A stretch of 36,608 nucleotides of DNA from Longimicrobium sp. (GTDB lineage: Bacteria; Gemmatimonadota; Gemmatimonadetes; Longimicrobiales; Longimicrobiaceae): positions 1-36,608 of the forward strand of contig DASUYB010000097.1 of the NCBI GenBank assembly GCA_036377595.1, read 5' to 3'. A model generated the notes under the pieces. That model was not told the DNA's origin. It saw only the letters and a program-made list of their open reading frames with translations, and did not search any database. This document shows, one piece after another, positions 8,062 through 14,998 of the stretch. Both the position numbers and the translations under genes were made by a program. How positions within the stretch are numbered: the stretch's first letter is position 1; every line of letters starts with the position of its first letter.

Positions 8062-8407
8062 ATGCGTACCCAGCTCCTCGCCCTGGCCGCCGCGACGGCG
8101 CCTCTCCTCGCCGCGATCCCCGCGCGGGCGCAGCAGCCGGCGCCGTCGGTCTGCGTTTCGGCGAGTGGAGATTCGGCGCGCGCGGACACGACGTCTGCCG
8201 CCGGGCGGGCGGACGTGGTGATCCGCGCCGGCGTCTCCATCCGCGAGCTGCGCTTCGAGACGCGGCCGCAGGCGAGCGCGGCGGTACTCGGCTGCCCGCC
8301 GGGGACGCCGCGCCGCGCTCTCCGCCGATCCGGCGCTCGCGCTGGCGGGCGGCGGCCCGTGCGCGACCGTTGCCGGGGACAGCGTGCGCGCCCCGCCCCG
8401 GCCTTAG
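8062..8407 (+). pseudogene. Small secreted protein gene, apparently frameshifted
   Basis: From the ATG at 8062 the frame reads as a good signal peptide (MRTQLLALAAATAPLLAAI, then PARAQQPAP) and a mature part with CVSASGDSARADT and VIRAGVSIRELRF. After about 8305 this frame turns arginine-rich with poor GC3, while the next frame becomes coding-like (AALSADPALALAGGG, CATVAGDSVRAPP) and stops with TAG at 8405. A one-base indel between about 8295 and 8330 would join them into a protein of about 114 residues. It could be a true pseudogene or a sequencing error. No family is recognised; Cys residues on both sides of the break may pair. Confidence 0.5.
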
Positions 8408-8517
8408 CGGCGGACGGCACGGCCCGTGCTTCGCCGCGCGGCGGGGTGGGGGATGGGGATGACGTTCACGCCGCGGGGGCGGTCCCGGCGGCGGCCATGG
8501 ATTCCGGAGGTGGGGGG

Positions 8518-9363
8518 ATGAAGGGACCCGCAGTGCTGGCCGCAATCGCGCTGCTCGCCGCGTCCGCGCAGACGGCGATGGCGCAGCAGGATACGACCTC
8601 CGCGCGCATCCAGGCGCAGGCGCGTCCCGCCGGCCAGCCGGCGGCGCCGCTCGCCACGGCGCAGACCGGCACGCCGAACTACGACGTGGTGCTGCTCGTC
8701 CCCGACCTCTCGGTCGACTCCATCGGCCTCACCGTGCAGGACCTGCGCGCGCGGCTGGCGCTGGCCGCCAACGCCGCCAACCTGGTGACGCTCGACGCCG
8801 GCGCCGACGTCGGCATCGAGCGCGTGCGGCTGAGCATCGAGGGCGTGCGCGCCGAGGCGTACCTGTGGGTGGATCTCGACAACGTGTCGCGCGTGGTGAA
8901 CCGCGTGGTGGCCACCCTCGACCGCAACCCGCAGATCCTCACCCAGGTCCTGAGCACCGTCGACACGGCGGTCGGCGTCGTCGGCCGCGTGGGCAACACC
9001 GCGCTGGCGCCCAACGGCGTGGTCGGCCGTACGGTGGGCGTGGCCGGGCGCACGCTGAACAACGTCACCGCGCCGGGCGGGCTGCTGAGCCAGACGGTGA
9101 ACGCGGCGGGGCAGACGGTGCAGCGCGTGCTCCAGGGCGGCAGCATCGTGGAGCGCACGCTGAACGCGGCGGGGAGCGTGGTCGGCTCGCGCACCATCAC
9201 GAACCTGCTCTCGCTCCCCGCGCTGCGCGAGACGACGAACACCGCGGGCCAGGTCGTGCGCCAGGTGCGCGACCAGAGCGGCGCCGTGATCGAGCTGGTG
9301 CTGACCCGCGCCGGCCAGGTGGTGAGCTCCCGCGTCCTCTCCGCGGCGACCAATCCGCGCTGA
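8518..9363 (+). CDS. Secreted repeat-containing protein, paralogue of the gene at 7081
   Basis: The 281-residue protein has a signal peptide (MKGPAVLAAIALLAASAQ, cleavage near AMAQQ). The start is supported by GGAGGT six bases upstream. The core block YDVVLLVPDLSVDSIGL and WVDLDNVSRVVNR aligns with the minus-strand paralogue, as do the repeats VGRTVGVAGRTLNNV, APGGLLSQTVNAAGQTV, VERTLNAAGSVVGSRT and TTNTAGQVVRQVRDQSG. Both genes point away from the small gene between them. The function is unknown; export and the repetitive beta-like pattern suggest an envelope or surface role. A hairpin with a T tail follows the stop. Confidence 0.82.
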   Translation: MKGPAVLAAIALLAASAQTAMAQQDTTSARIQAQARPAGQPAAPLATAQTGTPNYDVVLLVPDLSVDSIGLTVQDLRARLALAANAANLVTLDAGADVGIERVRLSIEGVRAEAYLWVDLDNVSRVVNRVVATLDRNPQILTQVLSTVDTAVGVVGRVGNTALAPNGVVGRTVGVAGRTLNNVTAPGGLLSQTVNAAGQTVQRVLQGGSIVERTLNAAGSVVGSRTITNLLSLPALRETTNTAGQVVRQVRDQSGAVIELVLTRAGQVVSSRVLSAATNPR

Positions 9364-9377
9364 CTTTTCGGAGGATG

Positions 9378-9419
9378 AAGAAGGGACGGCCGCGCGCGAT
9401 GCGGGCCGTCCCTCTTCTT
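9378..9419 (+). terminator. Rho-independent terminator
   Basis: The arm GGGACGGCC at 9383-9391 pairs with GGCCGTCCC at 9404-9412, extended by AAGAA/TTCTT, and is followed by a run of T (TTCTTTTTC). It lies 15 bases after the stop of the secreted repeat protein. Confidence 0.85.
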
Positions 9420-9482
9420 TTTCTCGCGGCGAAGCCAGACTTTTCCGGCAGATGTTGGTCGCGCGTACCATCATCTCGTCCG

Positions 9483-9544
9483 AGCCGAAGCCGGTAGTCC
9501 GCGAAGGCGGACTTCGTGTCGTTGTTGCAGCGATTTCAATCGCC
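9483..9544 (+). repeat. Intergenic repeat, AGTCCGCGAAGGCGGACTTC family, left copy
   Basis: This 62-base element has the palindromic core AGTCCGCGAAGGCGGACTTC followed by GTGTCGTTGTTGC. The same 62 bases occur in inverse orientation at 10264-10325 with about ten percent mismatches, so the pair brackets the glycosyltransferase gene. Confidence 0.85.
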
Positions 9545-9562
9545 CCCTTCCCCCCTCCCCGG

Positions 9563-10243
9563 ATGCCGCCGCCGCTCTCCATCATCATCCCCACGCTGAA
9601 CGAGGCGGCGGAGATCGAGGCCGCGCTCGGCGCGCTGCAACCGCTCCGCGCGCGCGGTTGCGAGATCATCGTCGCCGACGGCGGCAGCGCGGATGCGACG
9701 GCGGAGCTCGCGCGCCCGCTCGCCGACCGCGTGCTGGCCGCCGGGTGCGGCCGCGCGCGCCAGCAGAACGCCGGCGCCGCGGTGGCGACGGGTGACGTGC
9801 TCCTCTTCCTCCACGCCGACACGCGCCTGCCGCCGGACGCGGACCGCATCGTGATCGGGGGATTGGAGACGAGCGGCCGCGGGTGGGGCCGCTTCGACGT
9901 GCGGCTGACCGGCCGCCATCCGCTGCTGCGCGCGATCGAGCGGATGATCGGCGTGCGCTCGCGCCTCTCCGGCATCGCCACGGGCGACCAGGCGATCTTC
10001 GCGCGCCGCGACTGGTTCGAGCGCGCGGGCGGCTTCCCCGACATCCCGCTGATGGAAGACGTGGCGCTCTCGAAGGCGCTCAAACGCCTCGGCCCGCCGC
10101 TCTGCCTCCGCGACGTCGTCACCACCTCCAGCCGCCGCTGGGAGCAGCGCGGGGTGATCCGCACGATGCTGCTGATGTGGCGCCTGCGCCTGGAATTCTG
10201 GCTCGGCGCGGATCCCGCCAACCTCGCGGAGAGATACCGGTGA
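9563..10243 (+). CDS. Family 2 glycosyltransferase (TIGR04283-like)
   Basis: This 226-residue GT-A enzyme begins with SIIIPTLNEAAEIEAAL at residues 6-22. The nucleotide-sugar site is seen as VADGGSADAT, the metal-site equivalent of DxD as FLHADTRLP, and the acceptor side as MEDVALSKAL. Its short length, the GRGWGRFDVRL segment and the ending with LRLEFWLGADP are typical of the TIGR04283 group, whose transferred sugar is not known. No transmembrane anchor is obvious. The start is the ATG immediately before PPPLSIIIPT. The gene stands alone between two inverted repeat copies, with no pathway partner next to it. Confidence 0.9.
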   Translation: MPPPLSIIIPTLNEAAEIEAALGALQPLRARGCEIIVADGGSADATAELARPLADRVLAAGCGRARQQNAGAAVATGDVLLFLHADTRLPPDADRIVIGGLETSGRGWGRFDVRLTGRHPLLRAIERMIGVRSRLSGIATGDQAIFARRDWFERAGGFPDIPLMEDVALSKALKRLGPPLCLRDVVTTSSRRWEQRGVIRTMLLMWRLRLEFWLGADPANLAERYR

Positions 10244-10263
10244 CATCCGGGCAGGTAGGTCGG

Positions 10264-10325
10264 GGCGAATAAATTCGCGGCAACAACCACACGAAGTCCG
10301 CCTTCGCGGACTACCGGCTTCGGCT
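10264..10325 (-). repeat. Intergenic repeat, AGTCCGCGAAGGCGGACTTC family, right copy
   Basis: This is the reverse complement of the element at 9483-9544 over its full 62 bases, ending in the palindrome CGAATAAATTCG. Confidence 0.85.
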
Positions 10326-10359
10326 TGATTGCGGGCACTCGTGCACCAGGCCGCCCCAC

Positions 10360-10411
10360 AGTCCGCGAAGGCGGACTTCTTGAAGTTCCAGCGGCAGGTT
10401 TCAACCTGCCG
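10360..10411. repeat. Partial third copy of the same repeat plus a short hairpin
   Basis: The palindromic core AGTCCGCGAAGGCGGACTTC recurs at 10360-10379. Right after it a perfect hairpin, CGGCAGGTT-TC-AACCTGCCG, occupies 10392-10411. The two lie between the convergent glycosyltransferase and SDR genes and may stop transcription from both sides. Confidence 0.7.
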
Positions 10412-10449
10412 TATCTCAACCTGCCGATCCTGGCGGACTCAGCACCCCA

Positions 10450-11463
10450 TCACCCCGTGACGCTCATCCCCTCCACCTGCTCGTCGTCGGGGACGCGGAA
10501 GGGCTCGGGCTGGGTGCCGTCCACGTCGGTGAAGCCGTAGATCCGCGCCAGCTCGCCCGCGGTCAGCACGCGGCCTGTCCACCGCATCGCCTCCGCGTCC
10601 TCCGCCAGCGCGGCCACGCCGCGGCCGGTGTACTCCGGGCTCTCGGTGGCGCTCAGGTCGAACGGGTGCTGCGCGTGCGCCGCCATCACCCGCTCGGTGC
10701 GCATGAACCCCGGCGCCAGCGCCACCGACGCGATCCCGAACCGCCGCAGCTCGCGCGACAGCCCCCACGCCATCCGCACCACCGCCGCCTTGCTCGTGTC
10801 GTAGTACAGGTGCCCCACGTAGCGGTCGAACAGCCACGCGATGGTGCTCACGATCAGCGCCCGCGCGGGCACCTGCCCGGCCTGCGCCACGCAGTCGTAC
10901 GCGTGGCGGAAGAACCCGCGCGTCCCCGGCTCCCACGCCTCGCCCTGCCAGATGTAGAGCCCGCACTTCGCGCATATGCCCACCATCCGCGGCTCTCGCG
11001 GCACCTCCGGCGGCAGCATCAGCGGCACGCCGTGGCGCGCGGCGAGGAGGTGGGCGCGCACGCCGGCCTCGAACATCCCCCGCCAGTGCACCTCCACCGG
11101 CTGCGTCCAGAACGGGCCGGGGAACTCGTGCATCCGCTCGTAGCCGCCCCATACGTTGTTCACCAGGATGTCGATGCGCCCGCGCTCGCGGCCGACGCGC
11201 TCGAACAGCGCCTCCACCTGCGCGCCGTCGGTGTGGTCGCACCGCACCGCGATCCCCTCGCCGCCGCGCGCGGTCACCTCCTCGGCCACGTCCTCGATGG
11301 TGCCGCCCACGCCGCCGGCCGTCTCCGCCTCGCGCGAGCTGCGGCCGGTGACGTAGACCGTGGCCCCGCGCTCGCCCAGCACGGCGGCGATGCCGCGTCC
11401 GGCGCCGCGGCTCGCGCCCGTCACCACCGCGATCTTCCCGCTCAGCGGCTTCCCGTCTCCCAT
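10450..11463 (-). CDS. Short-chain dehydrogenase/reductase (DHRS1-like) with an insertion
   Basis: The 337-residue enzyme has the NAD(P)-binding motif TGASRGAGRG at 15-24, the NN motif ILVNNVWGGYERM near 99-111 and the catalytic Y-x3-K in YYDTSKAA (Tyr221, Lys225). The order and C-terminal half resemble DHRS1-type SDRs. An unusual stretch of about 45 residues (roughly 152-200), with VGICAKCGLYIWQGE and a third Cys at 191, sits between the LAARHGVPLMLP helix and the ALIVSTIAW strand. ATG at 11463 is preferred over GTG at 11469 because GGGAGG lies at the right distance. It is divergent from a TetR gene that probably controls it; the substrate is unknown. Confidence 0.88.
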   Translation of the reverse strand: MGDGKPLSGKIAVVTGASRGAGRGIAAVLGERGATVYVTGRSSREAETAGGVGGTIEDVAEEVTARGGEGIAVRCDHTDGAQVEALFERVGRERGRIDILVNNVWGGYERMHEFPGPFWTQPVEVHWRGMFEAGVRAHLLAARHGVPLMLPPEVPREPRMVGICAKCGLYIWQGEAWEPGTRGFFRHAYDCVAQAGQVPARALIVSTIAWLFDRYVGHLYYDTSKAAVVRMAWGLSRELRRFGIASVALAPGFMRTERVMAAHAQHPFDLSATESPEYTGRGVAALAEDAEAMRWTGRVLTAGELARIYGFTDVDGTQPEPFRVPDDEQVEGMSVTG

Positions 11464-11504
11464 CTCCACCTCCCGTTCTTCTGGCGATCCGGTTTCCGGA
11501 GAAG

Positions 11505-11537
11505 TAATATAAATGAACGATCATTCGTGAATCGCAA
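11505..11537. promoter_or_regulatory. Divergent promoter region with TetR-type operator
   Basis: GAACGATCATTC at 11515-11526 is a 12-base palindrome with one mismatched pair. On the minus strand it lies between a possible -35 (TTGCGA, 11537-11532) and an AT-rich -10 (TTTATA, 11513-11508) reading toward the SDR gene. Such a position suits repression by the adjacent TetR protein. A perfect form, GAACGATCGTTC, occurs at 22527-22538. Confidence 0.6.
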
Positions 11538-11544
11538 GAGGCAC

Positions 11545-12156
11545 ATGTCCCCACGGCTGAAGACGGCGACGGACAGCGAGGTGCTGGAGGCGGCGATCCG
11601 CGCGATCTCCCGCACCGGCCCCGCGCGGCTGACGCTGGCGCACGTGGCCGCCGAGGCGGGGCTGGCGCCGGCCACGCTGGTGCAGCGCTTCGGCTCCAAG
11701 CGCGGGCTGCTACTGGCCGTCAGCCGCCACGGCGCGCGGCAGAACCGAGCGGACTTCGAGCAGGCGCGCGCGTCCGGCACGTCGCCGCTGGCCGCGCTGG
11801 TGGACGTGCTCGTGGCGGGGACGCGCTGGTTCGAGACGCCCGAGGCGCTGGCCAACCATCTCGCGTTCCTGCAGATGGACCTCACCGATCCCGAGTTCCT
11901 GGCGCTCGCCGTCCAGGCGTCCGACGCGGTCCGCGCAGGCGTCCGCGCGCTGCTCGACGACGCCGTGGCCGCCGGCGAGCTGGCGGTGCACGGGACGGCG
12001 CGCCTGGCCGCGGCGGTGCAGGCCGCGCACGACGGCTCGCTCCTCACCTGGGCCATCCACCGCGACGGGCCGCTGGCCGACTGGGTGCGGCGCGACCTGG
12101 AGACGCTGCTCGCCCCGTATCGCCGCCGCGCCCCGTCTCCATCCGTCTCCGCGTGA
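11545..12156 (+). CDS. TetR/AcrR-family transcriptional regulator
   Basis: The 203-residue protein has an N-terminal helix-turn-helix (LTLAHVAAEAGLAPATLVQR at about 29-48, then FGSKRGLLLAV), the canonical TetR DNA-binding layout. The C-terminal 140 residues are helical and Ala-rich, as in ligand-binding TetR domains, with WFETPEALANHLAFL and a final VRRDLETLLAPYRRR. The start is the ATG before SPRLKTATDSEV. It is transcribed away from the SDR gene, with an operator-like palindrome between them, so auto- and cross-repression are likely. The ligand is unknown but may relate to the SDR substrate. Confidence 0.9.
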   Translation: MSPRLKTATDSEVLEAAIRAISRTGPARLTLAHVAAEAGLAPATLVQRFGSKRGLLLAVSRHGARQNRADFEQARASGTSPLAALVDVLVAGTRWFETPEALANHLAFLQMDLTDPEFLALAVQASDAVRAGVRALLDDAVAAGELAVHGTARLAAAVQAAHDGSLLTWAIHRDGPLADWVRRDLETLLAPYRRRAPSPSVSA

Positions 12157-12340
12157 GGAACAATCACCCCCGCGCCGGGTCCCATCCGCCGTCATCACCC
12201 TCGTCTCCCGTGACGCGCGCAACCCATCCCCGTCACGGCGGGGACCATGGAGATGCGGGGAAGTCGCTGCCGCGCCGCGTGATTGCGCGCGGGCGCGGCG
12301 GTTGCGACTATTCCGATCCCGGCCGGCAGAAGGTCAGCCG

Positions 12341-13771
12341 ATGAACGACACCGACCGCACGATCATGCACCGCAAGCTCAAGAGCCTGGCGCTGGTGGCC
12401 GCCTGCGCCGCCGTCACGCTGGCTGCCTCGCAGTGCGCCTCGTCGTCGCGCAGCGGCGGCCAGGCCGCCGCCGGCGGCGAGGGCGCCGCGCCCGCCGGCG
12501 ACCCGGCCACCGCGCACTGGACGCGCGGGACCACCGCCCGCGACATCGCCGGGTGGACGCGCCGCAACTGCCGCCCGGCGTGGCACTACCAGGAGTGCGT
12601 CGAGAAGGCGCTGGTCTCGTCCATCGACTCCGCGGGGGTCGACAAGGCCATGGGCGCGCTGCTGCTCCTGGCCGGGCAGGACTCCAACATCGCCCGCGAC
12701 GGGCACGTGTTCGCGCACGGGATCGGCATCGCCGCGTACCGCTCGGCCGAGACGGTGGGGCAGACGTTCGCGCTCTGCACGGCCGACTTCCAGTCGGGGT
12801 GCTATCACGGCGTCATCCAGGCCTACTTCGCCGACAAGCGCGGCGGCGAGGCGGGCGTGACGTCGCAGAAGCTGAACGCGCTCTGCCAGCCCTACCGCAG
12901 CGCGTCCGGCCGCTGGCTGCAGTTCCAGTGCGCGCACGGCATCGGGCACGGGGTGATGGCGGTGGAGTCGCACCACCTGCTCCGCGCCCTCGACTCGTGC
13001 GACCTGCTGAACGACACCTTCGAGAAGCAGGCGTGCTGGGGCGGCGCGTTCATGGAGAACGTGGTCAACGCCACGCAGCCGCATCACCAGTCCGTCACGC
13101 AGGTGGCCGACGTCGACGAGCACGCCGGCCACCACGGTGCCGCGAGCGCCCCGGCCGATTCCGCGCAGAAGGGGCACGAGGGCCACGACATGTCGGGCCA
13201 CGAAGGGCACGACATGGCGGGGATGGACCACGGCGAGCACGGCGGCGCCACGGCGTTCAAGGCGCTGGACGCGGAAGACCCGCTCTATCCGTGCAACGTC
13301 GTCAAGGTGCAGCACCGCCACGCCTGCTGGCTGATGCAGACCTCGGCCATCCTCTGGCGCAACAACGGCGACTTCAGGGACGCCGCGGAGAAGTGCGGCA
13401 CGGTGAAGCCCGAGGAGTTGCAGCGCACCTGCTTCATCTCCCTGGGCCGCGACGCCAACTCGTGGGCCAGCGGCAACCGCGAGCGTGCCATCGGGCTGTG
13501 CGGCAGGGCGCCGGACGTGGCGCAGCCGTTCTGCATCATCGGCGTGGTGAAGAACATCGTCGACGTGACGGCGGACGCGAGGGACGGGATAAGCTTCTGC
13601 AGGATGGTGCCGGACAACAGCAAGCCGTCGTGCTACCACGCCGTGGGCCAGGAGATCGGCCTGCTGAACGCCACCGCCGCCGGCCGCGAGCGAGCCTGCC
13701 GCGACGCCGAGGGCTACGTCGGCGAGTGCCGCCGCGGCGCCGGCCTGCCGCTGCTGCCGACGGAGGAGTAG
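12341..13771 (+). CDS. Exported Cys/His-repeat protein with His/Met/Gly-rich insert
   Basis: The 476-residue protein has an N-terminal hydrophobic signal (LALVAACAAVTLAAS) and is presumably exported; the following Cys is not in a perfect lipobox. The body repeats motifs pairing Cys and His with glycine: FAHGIGIAAY, SGCYHGVIQAYF, QCAHGIGHGVM, KQACWGGAFMEN and PSCYHAVGQEIG. Between two repeat sets (about residues 258-303) is a low-complexity segment with GHEGHDMSGHEGHDMAG, which looks able to bind copper or another soft metal. The family is not recognised; similar CxHGxGHG proteins occur in diverse bacteria without known function. ATG at 12341 is chosen for its AGAAGG upstream; ATG at 12365 is possible. 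Confidence 0.78.
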   Translation: MNDTDRTIMHRKLKSLALVAACAAVTLAASQCASSSRSGGQAAAGGEGAAPAGDPATAHWTRGTTARDIAGWTRRNCRPAWHYQECVEKALVSSIDSAGVDKAMGALLLLAGQDSNIARDGHVFAHGIGIAAYRSAETVGQTFALCTADFQSGCYHGVIQAYFADKRGGEAGVTSQKLNALCQPYRSASGRWLQFQCAHGIGHGVMAVESHHLLRALDSCDLLNDTFEKQACWGGAFMENVVNATQPHHQSVTQVADVDEHAGHHGAASAPADSAQKGHEGHDMSGHEGHDMAGMDHGEHGGATAFKALDAEDPLYPCNVVKVQHRHACWLMQTSAILWRNNGDFRDAAEKCGTVKPEELQRTCFISLGRDANSWASGNRERAIGLCGRAPDVAQPFCIIGVVKNIVDVTADARDGISFCRMVPDNSKPSCYHAVGQEIGLLNATAAGRERACRDAEGYVGECRRGAGLPLLPTEE

Positions 13772-13784
13772 GCGGGCCCTCACC

Positions 13785-13839
13785 CGAAAAAACGCGCAGG
13801 GCGAGACGTAACAGCCGTCTCGCCCCGCGCGTTTTTTCG
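13785..13839. terminator. Strong bidirectional terminator
   Basis: Arms of 24 bases (13785-13808 and 13816-13839) pair with one mismatch. They start with AAAAAA on one side and end with TTTTTT on the other, so both strands show the stem plus T-run of an intrinsic terminator. Confidence 0.9.
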
Positions 13840-13867
13840 ACCTCTCCCAAAACAGACTGGGAGAGGT
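13840..13867. repeat. Small perfect hairpin
   Basis: ACCTCTCCCA at 13840-13849 pairs with TGGGAGAGGT at 13858-13867 around an 8-base loop, immediately after the terminator. It may be a second terminator stem or part of a repeat. Confidence 0.6.
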
Positions 13868-13919
13868 GACTGCGAGATGTAATACCAAATCTCCGGATCG
13901 ACTGTGCATGGAGGAAGGA

Positions 13920-14105
13920 ATGTCATTCCGAAGGCGCTGCGCCGTCCTGATCCTCCATGCCAGAGCCGTGGCGCCTGAGGAATCTGCGGCCGGCTTCCGC
14001 GCGACAGTCCGCCTTTCGCTCGGATGCAGGCCACAGATTCCTCGGGAGCCGCCGGAATTCTGTGCCGACGCGAGGGCGGTGCAGCGGCTCCGCTCGGAAT
14101 GACAT
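13920..14105. repeat. Composite intergenic repeat, TGTCATTCCGA family
   Basis: The ends are inverted (TGTCATTCCGAAGGCG at 13921 and CGCTCGGAATGACA ending at 14104). Inner inverted blocks are GAGGAATCTGCGGCC at 13977-13991 and GGCCACAGATTCCTC at 14029-14043, with one mismatch. This type of GTCATTCCGA...GAGGAATCT repeat is common between genes in several phyla. No gene is seen in 13772-14136. Confidence 0.75.
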
Positions 14106-14136
14106 GCTTCGGGCCTTTTCGCCGATCCACAGCGGA

Positions 14137-14904
14137 TCAAGGCCGCAGCGGCCGTCCCGTCACCTTGGTGATGAAGTGGTCGCTGGGCTCCGAGCACTTG
14201 CCGTGCGCGTTGCAGATCCAGCGCACCCGCTCCATCGGCACGCGCGCGAACAGGCCGATCAGGCTCTGGCGGTTCATCCGCGTGTCCAGGCTGAAGAACG
14301 GGTCCGCGCCGCCGTACCCGCGCAGCGGCTTCCGCGCCACCGCGTCGCCCACGAACAGGATGCCGCGGAAGAGGTAGGCCGCGCTCCCGATGGTGTGTCC
14401 CGGCACGGAGTACGCGCGCACGGTGTCGCCCCCGACGGCGAACGCGGTGTCGTGCGAGAACGCGCGCACGTCCACCTCGCCCGGCCGCGGTCCCGTTCGC
14501 CCGAGCACCGACCATCCCGCGCGCGAGGGGACGTCGGCGTGCCGCTTCTCGCCGGTGAAGAGCGGCGCCTCGGGCATCCACAGGTGGAAGCGCGCGCCGC
14601 GCACCGTCTTCCACGCCGCGATGTGGTCGCGGTGGCTGTGCGTGAGGAACACGTCCGTCACGTCGCCCGGTGCCGCGCCCATGGCGCGCAGCTTCCCCCG
14701 CAGCATCGCGCCCGCGCCCACCCAGCCCAGGTCCACGACGATGGTGCCGCTGTCCGTGCGGGCCGCGTAGACCATGCTCTGCCACGGCCCCGCCGTCGTG
14801 AACGCCACCGCCCGCCCCGGCTCCTGGATACGCGCCAGGTGATACGCGCAGCCGGTGAGCGACAGCGCGAGCGAGCAGGCCGGGAGGAGGCGTCGGAAGA
14901 TCAT
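14137..14904 (-). CDS. Metallo-beta-lactamase-fold lipoprotein
   Basis: The 255-residue protein begins with a lipoprotein signal ending in LSLTGC (Cys19), so it is probably membrane-anchored outside the cytoplasm. The metal-binding motif THSHRDH is at about 88-94, followed by the later ligands in VPGHTIGSAAY and FVGDAVA, and a final NAHGKCS near the C-terminus. Members of this superfamily hydrolyse lactams, thioesters, phosphodiesters and other bonds; nothing here proves beta-lactamase activity. The chosen ATG directly precedes the signal peptide. It lies 94 bases downstream of the chemotaxis receptor gene on the same strand. Confidence 0.87.
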   Translation of the reverse strand: MIFRRLLPACSLALSLTGCAYHLARIQEPGRAVAFTTAGPWQSMVYAARTDSGTIVVDLGWVGAGAMLRGKLRAMGAAPGDVTDVFLTHSHRDHIAAWKTVRGARFHLWMPEAPLFTGEKRHADVPSRAGWSVLGRTGPRPGEVDVRAFSHDTAFAVGGDTVRAYSVPGHTIGSAAYLFRGILFVGDAVARKPLRGYGGADPFFSLDTRMNRQSLIGLFARVPMERVRWICNAHGKCSEPSDHFITKVTGRPLRP

Positions 14905-14998
14905 CGGGCGGTGCGAAACGGCGAGCGGCGGCGAGGGTTGATTCTCGCCGCCGCTCCGCCTGTTCCGCAACTCGGACGATGTCTTCCGTTCGTCGATC

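Noticed and set aside
8404-10419. Long minus-strand frame opposite the secreted repeat protein and the glycosyltransferase
   Set aside because: It runs through a terminator and two intergenic repeats and shows no protein pattern, while the plus-strand frames have clear signals.
12308-14785. A very long open frame on the minus strand across the Cys/His protein gene
   Set aside because: It is the antisense shadow of a GC-rich gene: Arg/Ala/Gly-rich, no motif, spans terminators and a repeat.
14137-14904. Antibiotic-resistance beta-lactamase
   Set aside because: The metal motif shows only the superfamily; the lipoprotein signal and lack of other class B features give no support for lactam hydrolysis.
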